Below, piece by piece: positions 1 to 11,700 of a stretch of 55,530 nucleotides of DNA. The position numbers and the translations under genes were made by a program. Below the pieces are notes generated by a model. The model was not told where the DNA came from, made no database searches, and saw only the letters and a list, made by a program, of their open reading frames with translations. This DNA is from Phoronis australis (lineage: Eukaryota > Phoronida > Phoronidae): assembly GCA_002633005.1 (NCBI GenBank), contig NMRA01000701.1, forward strand, positions 140,053-195,582, in the 5' to 3' direction. Each line of letters opens with the position of its first letter. Position 1 is the stretch's first letter.

Positions 1-945
1 GACCAGATTTCTTGCACAAGCAGCCTTGTAATTACAAAGCAAAACTGTACGATCTGGATTAAATTGAAAAAAATGAAGAAAAAAGATAGTGGAAAAGGAT
101 TTCAGCAAATGTTTGGACTTGCAACAAAAACGTCACTTGGCAGATGATAGAGTGACGGTGACCCGCAGGGCTATTGCGCAGACTGCAGGACAACATGTAT
201 TTGATTTGGTCACAGCGTCACTGACCGGAATAATTTCCTAAAATAGCCAATTCTGTTACACTAAGAACTCCCTTTCGTCAAAGAAAGTACAACTTTGATT
301 TAGACCACTGCATTTCGCCGGTGTTTAGATGTCAGTTTTGAATTCTTACCAAAGCTCTATGTCGTTTATAAACATTGCTAAGATTATCAGATCTTGAAGT
401 GCTGCAGAATGAGCCGGCAACTCATGTTATTGGCAATGCATACGTGCGCCACTTTCGACTATGCAATTTTAGGATTCGCCAATCGCAATAAACTCTGAAG
501 TTTTTTCTTGACTCCCTGATGGTTTCGATGTCCTTGTTGGCATCAGAAATAAAATCCAATCACTAATTTTAGAGACTAATTTTATTCGTGGAGAAAAATG
601 CCTATCGATTTTCGTTTTTCAGCCACCTAAAAAGGGAGAAATGCGGATTCGGTGGATGATAACACTCGTCTCAACTAGTTTTTTTATTTTTCAGATGAGA
701 AATGATTTCTGAGCTTGGAATGAACTGACTGCTACAATAGTCGTTGCTTGAGATTGGACGATTCGTAGTAACACGCGCGAGCCTTCTCTCAAACAAGACT
801 GAGCTATCAGATTTACCAAGCACCTAACAATGCCTTCAAGGAAAATGACGAAACCAGTTGAATAGCTGCACTAGTATGAATTCATGTTTAATGGAAAGCG
901 GGTTATAACAAATTTAAAAGCCCATTATGCCTACTTAGTACTTAC
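1..945 (-). other. Intron sequence of the JmjC/cupin-like gene
   Basis: No further exon was recognised on the minus strand down to the window edge. About 61-560 is similar in direct orientation to about 15840-16330, which marks it as part of the ancestral duplicated block. The shared stretch includes a run around ACTTTGATTTAGACCACTG. Confidence 0.6.
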
Positions 946-1628
946 CATCCTGCGTACCAGGCTTCTTCCGTATCTCCATGGGCAAGTTGGCGTTCCGCGC
1001 TCATATTTAATAAGTGCCCTAACGTAACCATGTCTTCGCCTGCCTTAGGCTGGTATTCACAACGCTGGTGGTTGTTTGTCAACGATGGACTGTTTGGTGG
1101 GTACAAGTCTTTGATAAATTCAAAGTCTATTTTCCTGCCGTTCCCATCGACCAGTTTCTGGTACCTTTCCACAATGACTGGACGACCGGTGAAAGCGTAT
1201 CTCTCTATGAAAAGCTCTCGCGTCATGTTTTGAACTCTCTCAATGCGTGTGACATTCCGACAGAAGTCGCAGAACAGCGGTGGACGAATGGTGTTCAACG
1301 TGATTGCGTCCAAGGGTAGGAAACAGAAGTAACGATCCAAATCTTGTCGTGTGACAACTTTCAAGATGTTGAACATGGTCCTCCGATGCATGGGCCAGTG
1401 GAAGTAATAAATGAACGTAAAGCACAAACTGAACAGCATGCAGAATAGAGCGACCCCTTTCACAACTTGTTTGACAAATCGCCGAATACTAGTAAGCTTT
1501 CGCAGATCACCGAGACTTGGCGACCCCGAGAATTGATCAATTGTCATTTCTAGTTTACTCACTTTGCGCCTGATGAGCTGAAACCCAGTCTTCATATGCT
1601 TTCTTCGTGTTTCATTTATGCCCGACAT
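946..1628 (-). CDS. 5' coding exon of a probable membrane-anchored JmjC/cupin-like protein (partial, runs off the left edge)
   Basis: The exon starts at ATG 1628-1626 and stops at a consensus donor (CAGGATG then GTAAGT) at 946/945. An in-frame stop lies upstream at 1685-1683, which supports this start, although a 5' non-coding exon is possible. It encodes about 227 residues. A basic cytoplasmic-type N-terminus is followed by one strong membrane segment at about residues 55-77, then a CDFC motif at 120-123. A stretch reading FIERYAFTGRPVIVE follows, like the entry to cupin_8/JmjC hydroxylase domains, and the exon ends EEAWYAG with a split W codon. N-glycosylation sequons NVT, NMT and NMS lie after the membrane segment, which fits a type II topology with a lumenal or extracellular catalytic part. 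The iron-binding HxD...H motif would be in later exons outside the window. Family assignment is by recognition of the N-terminal part only. It is convergent with nothing; it lies tail-ward of copy A on the same strand. Confidence 0.6.
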
Positions 1629-4600
1629 GTTGTGTCTTATTCCGTTGACTTCAAGATGACCACGAATCAGTTTACACAATGCTCACTATCGCAATGCTGC
1701 TCTTCTTTATAACAATCTATTTTGCATTCCGCTGGTTACCGCCCGGCCTACGTACATGTAAGCAGTGTTTACACAATGAGCTCTCAACCAGCAGCAAACT
1801 GATTCACCACTTTATGAGTGTGCAAACCGAGTCACCTATGATGTGCTTGTCTGTCTGCAGGAGAGACATTCACTGGTTCATCTGCTACATTAACAATAGA
1901 CCTGTATTCACAGGCTATTTATCGGTTCAGCGCCCCGACATAAAAAGAATGTGTAAAACGTGACCTGCGGTGCAGGGTTCTCCTACTCTGCGGGGTAATA
2001 GACGTTTATACATGTACATAGCTCTTTTTAACGGCACCGATACATGTACGTAAATCTACATTATACGCAAATCCACACCCTGGTGTAGCTGTAAATTTAC
2101 ATCAAATTCTCATGCAGCGTAATTGCATTTTAGAGTTTCAACACCTGCTTCACGCGTTCCAGTATTGCCCAAACGCGTTTAGCTTTTCGTTTAATATCTA
2201 ACACGTGAAGTAAACGTTGTATCTTCTTCTAAACGTACTTTGATTTTCAATGATTTAAATCTACTTGAAGAACTTTCTAAATTCATTCTGGCTTCAGTGT
2301 GTTTAGAACTTGAACGGTAAAATCAAGTAGATTAAAATATAAGATGCCCCAGTCTAAACACGATCAGATTTGAACAGTGTAATGGCAAAAGTAATAGGTC
2401 TAAAGAAAGACGGTTTCAATTCATGCACGATGAGTCTGTTCTTTTTTAACACAAATTAGTAAAAAATACAGGGTTATAATGAGCATTAAAAGTGCTTAAA
2501 ATCACCAAAATCATATAAAACACAAACGAAAGAACAACCCCACCAGTCGACCAGGTGACAAATTGGAACACGAGCAAATACTATCTCACGATATGTTAAT
2601 TAGCTGGTCTCGAGGTATGTATATTTCATATAACGTTCGTGATGATAACTGCGGGTTATTAAATAGATGCATATGATATGCAACCCTGTTTAGACGAGGG
2701 CGCGAAATAACATATTTATCATATATATCGCGAGAACTATTTTTAAGACGCGCATTTACACGAATCTTCTGCGGGCTAAGCGGCAGCATCTCGCCATCTA
2801 TTTAATGCCGTTGAGGAATCGCGAAGAAATTTAAACTTACAAAGTGCGTGTTTATTCCAAGTAAAATAACAGCAATTATAAACCAATCAAAATACGGAAA
2901 ATTAACATAATAACGAATTAACTGGCATATAGTCTTCTTAACATAGACGTTGTCATTCATGTTTTGTTGCTATGATGTGTCCAGATAGCTCTACTGACCT
3001 TGTGGGTCAAGCTTGTTGATGGCCCTGATTACTTGTCCTGATGATGATGTATGAGACATCGAAACATGTTGAAGTTGAAAAAAACCGTTGTTTTTTTATT
3101 AATATTGTCACTTAATTTTCTGGGCTGGGTCTAAAATCGTTATACTCGGTTTCACGCCCGATAGGATCACATGTGGTTTTTTACAAACGTTGTAAATTTT
3201 CCAGTGCAACTGCCATTTGAATTATTTGATAAAGTGATATGCCCATCACAATGTCATGGCTCAGAAATATGAGGTTTTACGGAGTACATGTATGATTGAA
3301 AAGGTGTACTTGCGTAAACTAATACTTGGGGTACAGTATAAGTAGAACCGCCAGCTTTTATAGGCCTATTACTGTTTTACTCGGCGGTACTCGGCTTTTT
3401 TAAGCAAGGATGCAGCTGGAATATTAGTTTACCATTAGAACATTTATTTTCTTGTACAACTTGCCTGCCGCCCATATTATACGCAGTTGTACAATATAAA
3501 AAGTTACGTGCTCTACAGCGTTTCTTCCTTAACCAGCTGTCAACAGTCACATACATTGTACATGTATGTTGCAATTGTTAAACTGTTCCCATCAAATTTT
3601 GAGGGCCCCTCGTGGGTTCTGAGTTATTAACCTTCTTCAACTGAGGTTGACCGGCCAAACCTCTGGAACTTTTGTTTTTTGTTGCGCCGTTTTTTTTCTT
3701 CACCGATGTGACCCCATAACTGCCACGGGTCCCAGGGTTGTGGAGCCGCCAGTCCACCCCCTCTCGACGTCCCTGACCATGCATTCAATTTAGTTTACAA
3801 CGTGTATTTATCCAAACTACATCTAGTATTCGTTGTGAAAACCACAGTTTATTAGTTGAGACCGGTAGGCATTTCAAAACAGACTGAGTTGATAGGATCG
3901 AGATATTTAAGTCGGGATCTCGAGGACCTGAGATATTTAAAAAAGAAACGCGCGCTGTCATCTTTGGGCCACCGTATTTTTGGGATTGTGAATTTACGAT
4001 TGTGATATGCAGTGCTATAAAGGAATTACGTTTAATGATGCATGCTGGCAATGTACATCACATGCCAAAACAACGTAAATGGTTGTTTTAAGCGCTTTAA
4101 AGAGCGGTGTCCAATGTCAAGTTTGCTTGGGCATTTTTTACTGAGGACGCACCACCCTCGGGATGCCTCCTGTCGAACGAAATTTGGATCTTCTTCACCC
4201 TGCAGTTTGACCTGTTTAGTCGTGTTGGCACCCTTTTCACGAAGTGTTACGTTTTCGCGTTATAATTGTTCTCCGAAGGAGAGGACCTTTTCCCCAAAGA
4301 GGTCACCCAACCAAACCTCTCGACCCCTCCCCCTTGGCTGATGGAGGTCTAAAATATTTGGGCATCCGACTTGCTGGAAATCGAAGCTCACATTCATGTA
4401 AGACCGGATCACCTATAAGATTGCCAAAGGAAAACCGTAAGACAAACGACTGGTATAACTTATAAAAACTTGACTAATTGCTCCCAAATTTGCAGATAAA
4501 GGTTTGTTCTTGATTGAAAGAAAATCGGCAAACGTATTACGTAGCTTTGAAATGTACTGAGGATAGCTTATTACGTTGACTGCAGTGTAGTACTTTCCAT

Positions 4601-4969
4601 AAAAGATTAGGAAGTAAAGATAAAGGATCCTGATACTCATACATGTAGTGTATGAAGGTGGCGCAAAAACTATGAAATATCCCTTTTTATTTTCTTTTTA
4701 GTCGAACGGGAAAATATGGCTATGACGCAAGGGAAATTTCAATAATATGTCATTTTCGTCTTGTGCCAGAAAAGCGGGACATTTTGATGGTGACGCGGAA
4801 TGGCGAGAAAAATTTTAAAAGCGGAACAGTCCGCAGAGAGCGGTCAGTAACACAAAGTATTGGATTGGATTCTTTTCCAGGACGCGTTCTTAGTGCTGTA
4901 GATTAACGAAATCATGATCTCCAAAATGTTACCAATTACTGATGTGGGCTACGAGCCGGAAAAGCTTGT

Positions 4970-5020
4970 AACTTAGAGATTAAGGCACTCGGCACACCAA
5001 TTAGGTGTATCGCCTAGTGT
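4970..5020 (+). repeat. Degraded tRNA-like SINE remnant (copy A side)
   Basis: A string reading CTTAGAGATTAAGGCACTCG resembles the D-arm/A-box part of a tRNA. It aligns with the better preserved tRNA-like sequence at 17503-17970. No intact B-box is left here. The foldback element present in the 17.5 kb copy is absent here. Confidence 0.35.
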
Positions 5021-5192
5021 CCACACTAAAGAGCATTTCCTTGCCCGTATTTAAGCAAAAATATTGCGGAGACGGGGAGGGAGAGCTCACATCAGGGTCC
5101 CCGGCACGAGTTAGGGCCCAGGGAGACCCGTAATGGGCACTAGGCTTAGATTACCAGGAGAAAAACTTTTTAGAAATGTGAGTATAACAGAT

Positions 5193-5198
5193 TTTATT
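5193..5198 (-). promoter_or_regulatory. Possible AATAAA polyadenylation signal for copy A
   Basis: TTTATT on the plus strand reads AATAAA on the minus strand, about 600 nt beyond the copy A stop codon. It is only a motif match, with no supporting downstream element. Confidence 0.2.
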
Positions 5199-5283
5199 GA
5201 ACTCTCAGACTGCATTGTTATGGAAATTAGATACTATTCGGAGAAGACACTGTGAAAGCCCCATCTGCGACAAAGCGTGGCCT

Positions 5284-5436
5284 GGCGTGTGTTCAGAAGA
5301 CGCTAGGGCTTACGCAAGGACATAACTAAAACCTAGTCAAAGTCACGTGCTCTCATTTAAAATGCACGGCAATATCTCACGTGATCCCGCGAAGTCTTGC
5401 TTTTTAGCGAGGTCCTAGCGTTACTGAACCGGAAGC
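5284..5436. mobile_element. MITE, family 1 (GTTCAG...CGTTACTGAAC termini)
   Basis: It is similar over its length to 8604-8752. Both share a middle around TGCACGGC.ATATCTC and an end GCGTTACTGAAC. The termini here are eroded compared with the 8.6 kb copy. Confidence 0.5.
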
Positions 5437-5792
5437 TGGTTGCAACAAATGTGCCCTGCTCTAAAAACAAGTAGTCGACCCGGAATTAGCTGCTTAATAA
5501 CGGTAGCAATTGATGCACAGACAGCTTTATGACATGACTCTTAGTACATGTACGTCACTTCAAAACAATTAAGATTATCCAATGGAAAATCAAATAGATT
5601 AAACAATAACGAACATTTAAAAATGAAGGTTACAAGAACTTATCACTGCGAATAAGCAAAGTAAAGCAAAACAAAATTAACCATTTTTAGAAAGATTTCC
5701 CTTGATTATGACCAACCCCGCACAAAATCATCACTAGATTTTTTTCGGATCTAGAGTTTTAGTACATCAGCACTTTGTTAAATAAACAAATA

Positions 5793-8700
5793 TCAAAGGT
5801 CAATCACTTTGTTCTCCAAACGAGACCTTTCTGCTTCAAAAACAAGCAAATGAGTCCGCAGGCTTTCCATAGGTCCACTTAATATCTTTCCTTTATCGTT
5901 GGCCTTCAAAGAAAAAATAACAGACCAAAACTAAGCATAAAGAACGTATGAATAATTAATTAATTTACTGAATAGATCTGATCAGAAGATCTTGGTTACA
6001 ACATTTTCACCAGCTAAAACAGCATTGAATAGCATAGCGTTTAGTTGCATTTTTTATACCAAATGCTGGTCCCAGTGTGTTTTGTATTAGTCAATTTCTT
6101 ATTGGTTTTGGTCGTATTCGTATAAAATATGAACCTAATGTCTCATAAGTTTTACAAAGTTGTATGAGAGACAGTAACTATTTTTCCTGAAGCAGGGAAT
6201 TTTTAATGTGTCTTTGGTCTACATTAAATGTTGGCATGACATTTCTGGCACGGAAGAACAAATTATTATAACGTGAGGTGCCGTGGCGTGCTACCATTTT
6301 CAAACTTTTGTAACGCAGTGGATTTTTTTTTTTGGCGTGTTCTAGTGATAGATGAATTTCGCGACGCCAATCCCTCAGACAACTTACCAACAAAGCGCCA
6401 ATAAATGACTTTATTAAGTGGAAGTCTGCGGCACCGTGTGCTTGTAACACTTTAGGAACAGAGCTTGAGTCGTGGATATTGTAGGTACGGTTTGATCTCG
6501 TCAAAAAATCGAAGTGATGAAGTTCAGAATCAAAACTGCAGCGTAGTTCCCCCTGTAACAACAAGTAACACTCAGTGAGACCTAATGTCGTGTTTCTGTT
6601 GGCCTACGTCCTACGCGATCGGAATCATAAGGTATACACACTTCTTGAATGCGTACTGTCTTGTTTGGCGAAACAAGCATTCCTGGTTTTTCAATGTGTT
6701 CATTATCCAATCCACAACAATTATGATGATAACGTAAATGTGTTGAATCAGTGACTACTGGACGTGGGTTGAATTTTGAGCCGATCCTGTGAAATGAATC
6801 GCTGGAAAGGGTAAGACAATTACATGCATATGACGAGGTGGGGGGATGAAATTCAACTGCTAACCCAACTGGAGATGTCAAAGTGTTCATGACTGTACAA
6901 GAAAATGGAAGGTGAGTTATTCATCAATGCTGAAGAAACAGTTCCGGTCATTGTCAGTTGATTGATTCATTTTTGTGCCTTGCAGATAAGGGTAAGTAAA
7001 ATGTTGTCAATTTTAATTTTGAGGGGAAAGAAAAGTTTCAAAACTGGTCAAAACAACTGTCAAGACGTTTGTAATCAATTACCATCTACTGAGTGAAAAA
7101 TGAGAAATCTGCAAATTAACTACAAAAGACGGGAAAAATTGGGATTGTAAGTCACAATTCAAAATGCTGTTAAACTACCTTTGTCCCGCAAATGGTCACC
7201 AGCCGCTCGCCAACCTTTTCCGTGAAGGCCACCATGGTAAAAGATGCCGTGGCGCCCCCTTCAAACTGCATGTTGACAACCTGAGAAATGATTGGAGGCA
7301 AATGCTTCAAGAGCGGTAAACGAGAAATATAGTCAGAATTCTCAAGTAAGCTTGATGTTTGATATAGTGGTAGAAGCACTTAAGGAATAACTTACTACAC
7401 GCGAAATAAGGCTCGCCGTCAAGCACTAAAGGTCGAAATCCAATTAATTTTGTTTTCATTACTCAGTCTCGCACTTTTAAGGAAGAAGCCTACGAAGGAT
7501 ATACAGATAAACCCCTCCCCAGTTAGTGTCAGGGGTCTACATTGAGTAATCCCTACCGTGTACCTGATTACTTATGACGTCATTATCACAGTCATAGACA
7601 CATCTTCCGTATGGACCCGTCTTCAAAGCTTCCGTGATATTTTCAATGTCTGGAATGTCGCCAGGTGTCAGCACAGAATTGGGCCAGCCTATTTTTCCCT
7701 ATAAGAGCAATGAAACCACAGAGTCCCTAGGGTTTACAATAGCTTAAGACATGGTATCCCGGAAAAGTAAAAAAGTACTAGCGGTTTCAAGCAATATCGA
7801 TTTGACTGTTTGTTATATCAAGAAGGATGAAATTATTCAAATTACCTGTCTGACAGAGTCCAGATAAATCTTCCGGGCTGAATAAGCACACTGGAATTCA
7901 TTGGAACAGTCAAGACATCTAGAACCAGAACCGCTGGGCTGAAATTAAGTAACGCCGCTTTTATGAACATTAGATAGTATACGTGCATCTTCCCAGATAC
8001 AATCAACCTAACCAGTTACAGCCTGAAGTTCACTTGTATAGATGTAGAAGAAGAGAGAAACTAAAGTGTTAAAAACATGCCCATTCTCAGTGTTCAAAAG
8101 TCTTTTGCCCTCTGACTTCAACTCAGTAACCTCGGTTTAATAGAAATTATGTACTACATGTATATCTTAAAGATCACCTTATTTTCCTTGGTAAAGTGCA
8201 TTAAACTTCCAAATGAAGAGACCTTTCTACACTTCTCGTCTCCCATCCAATACTGAATGAGGTCGATGTCATGGCAACATTTGGTTAGCAGCGAAAACGA
8301 GCTGCTGGCTTCGTTTCTCCAGTTTCCTCTGACGTAGGAATGAGCAAAGTGCCAAAATCCAACCTAAAATAGCAATAGAGTTCTGGGAAAATGCGTACTA
8401 AAACCACACCAAAAATTCATTTACTCTCGACTGTTATTCCGAGGGAGTCCAAATCCTCAATTTGCACATTATAGATAGATTTGATTTTTTCCAAAGTATA
8501 TTTTAGGACCAGAGGTGTAAAAACAGTAGACTGGACATACAAATAACGACATGATATATAGACTGTACGTCTTTTTCTCCTGTGCAGTGACGTGGTATGA
8601 AATCGGGCGTGCGTTCAGTAACCCTAGGACCTAACCTAGTACCTAGCTAAAATCTAGACAAAGTTCTCATTTGAAATGCACGGCGATATCTCGCGTAATG

Positions 8701-11700
8701 TAAACAAGATTTGCTTTTTAGCGAGTCTAAGCGTTACTGAACGGGAGGCGGGCTTTAATCGTTGAAGACTGTAGATTCAGAAATTGAAAATAGTTGAAAC
8801 ACTGGGTATTTTGTGTGATGATGAGTCAACAATATACATTGAAAGCTTTTAAATTTCTTGCAGTTTCATAATATTCACATACACTGGCGTTCATCATACC
8901 ATAGTAATAATCATGTAATAGAAAGCGATCAGTCCACACTGAGTGCAATATTGTTCAATGTTTGTGTTTGTACATAGTGACTTATAATCCCTGATAGGCT
9001 TAAGCTGAGTTATAAAGCTTCTACTCGAAATGAAACTCGAAATTATGCGGCGTTTTCTTTTCTATTTTTGTTCAAATTAAACCTAACTGTCTATTAGTCT
9101 GTGCTCAAGTATGTTATGGTTTATGCCTGGGAATTTTTACTCCATGTTCGTGCTATTTGAGCTATAAACACGTCGAGTAAAAAACTCGAAACTTCGAGTC
9201 GGTACTAAAATGTTAAGCTTTAATGCCGGGATCATCAACTGAAAACTAGAATAACACAGCATCTAAGAAAGTCATTATGTACTTGAGCAGGAAACAATGG
9301 GCACTTATGTCAGTTGAGTTCCGTTAAAGGTAGAATAGAACATAACAAAACATTTGAGTTCAATGGAGCAAAAGATGAGACCACTGACGAAGTTTCTCCA
9401 TATTATGTGAAACCATGCAGCCATATCATTGTTTCACTTTGGTCCGCGGAACTTTACCATAAAATAACTGCTGTAATCGCCTTTATGTATTGAACATAAT
9501 ACATTCCCTAAACTTTGTTCACGCGTCACGGAAAACTTGTCTCGTAGGGTCAGTAAGTATTCTCATAATAGTGCCATTATGGCGTTTTTATCGCATGGCC
9601 ACTCTGCAGAATCACTTTTGTATTATAATTGTCTTTACATCATAATAAATGAGGTTATTCGACCACCCACTTGTTGCTTTATTCTGCAGCATAGTCATGG
9701 GCGGCGCAGCACTGAAAAAAGTGGAGGGGGCTATAGCCCCCGCCCCCTATGGTGCGCCGCCCATGATAGTTCGTCGCACACCCGCCTGGCAAAATAGATA
9801 CTAATAAACCTTCTTATTGACAGATACTAGACGAATGCGCCACTTTGCAACTGGATTGTGGGAAGTGTTCATCTAAGGCAAAAAAGCCGCCAATAAACCA
9901 ATGATTACAGGGAAACACACAACTACATCTCCAGCAAACGGAAAACCTGAGTGACAGACACCCCACAAATCTCAAACAGTAAAAAGATAGATTCAGATGA
10001 GCTCCATAAATTTTCATTTTATTGACTGAGTGAAATTTGAGTTGGCGGCCGAATTTATGCAACCACATACATTGTATGATCGGTGCACAACTGCGTCACT
10101 TTTTTGCACTTTACGCATTTGGGACATTTGGTGCAAAATATATGCTTACTGATTGCTTTGACTTACTGGGTCCATTAGTTGTATATTGATGACGTCACCA
10201 ATTACACGATTGTCGATGAGTTCTTTAATCTTCCTCGCGGCAGGAGCATACCTCAGAACATGTCCTACTGCCAGCATCACTTCGTTCTTTGTGCATGCCT
10301 CACAGATTTCCTTGCAATCTGCTGCATTTGTCTGAAACGAGACATGGCGTGGACTGGGGTTGAGTTCCACAAACAGCTCCTGGGCGATGCAAGCAGGAAT
10401 ATAAATTTAGCAAATATGCGTGTGTTCCAAGTACATGTTGACCAGAGTTGTAATTACCTTGATGTACACCACGAATTGATAGCGCGGGATAGCTCTGCCG
10501 TGAACCACACTTGGCAAAGTCTATCAGTTTAAATTCTAATAGTTGTAACAAGTGAGCTTATTTATGGCAGTGACGACAAAACCTGAATTCTGGTCTTGGG
10601 TGAAAAGATGACCTTGTACTTTTCGGTACTTCACACATGCTGTTCATTTGAAAATGGTCACGCGGGAGATCACGAGAATCAAAGGTCATACGCCAAAACG
10701 TAGTTACATGTGCGTTCATCGTATCTTAAATCTATTTAACGAGTGAAATACCATTTATGTCCGGCACTGGACTAGAAAAAAGAAATCGTAGTTCGCGAGC
10801 TTATTTCGAGAGATTAAAAGGAGAATGAAGGTATGCAAGAGAATATATGTATAGTAGTAAAACAATATCTTTTGAAAGATGGGCAACAAAACACGCCACA
10901 AGGGATGTTTAATAAAGATTATGTCCATTTGCAGGGACGCAAAAGAAAACGGGGGAGGAAATTAAGGGCATGTACAAGGTTACTGCTGCTGCCAGGCGGA
11001 TATCAAACCCGACCTCCACGCGTTAATTAATGATTTAATTTTGGTGTGACTCACAAAAAGTCAAGTTGTGAAAATATGGCAAATCAACACTGCTTAATTT
11101 TCCAGGATTACACAGTGGTCAGAACAATTAAACTGAGAGTAATCTGTGGCTTCACAAACCGGTTTTCTTATTTTACCTCACTTGATCAGTTTGGACCCGC
11201 TTATTATCTTATTATTTCCAGCGACAAATTCTTGTAGGAAAGTCTCGACCACCAAAAAAATTTCGGGCCTCTACTAACATAGGAGGTACGATACCAAAGG
11301 CAGCCATAGAGTGGGTCCGAAGATCGTGGAATATTGTTAAATAAAGGTGGCCCGATTTTTGAAGCCCGAGGATGAATTTTTTTGTCTATGTTATTTTAAT
11401 ATACTGATTCAATATTAACTTTATTTTTACTGACAAGCAGCTCATTAAAGTGTATAATGTATTATTGGGTCCATCATTGTCACAATTGTTCATTGGATCG
11501 TCATGTTGTAACTGACCAATCAGAGACGTGAATAAAAGCAGATCGTTCTTGGTACATCGTGTTGTCAGTCGTGTACCATACAAAGTGGTTTGTGACGATG
11601 GCGCTGTGGCGCAGCATTCCTACGATCGGGCGTTCCACCTTTGACTAAACAGGTCCCTTTGGGGTCAAGTTCAGCAATTTAAGTACCTCACTAGATATGC

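Larger units (their letters stand above)
1686..5792. other. Intergenic stretch between the JmjC-like gene and copy A
   Basis: No supported gene. It holds scattered TACATGTA palindromes, a short stem-loop at about 3043-3068 (GATGT...ACATC) next to a CGAAACATGTTG string, and a tRNA-like SINE remnant near 4970-5020. There is also a MITE at 5284-5436. The 4960-5260 part is alignable with 17500-18240 downstream of copy B. The short ORFs here look like chance. Confidence 0.6.

Noticed and set aside
3040-3115. Stem-loop plus CGAAACATGTTG string resembling the 3' tail of retroelements in marine invertebrates
   Set aside because: The match is short and there is no reverse transcriptase or second copy nearby, so an element cannot be claimed.
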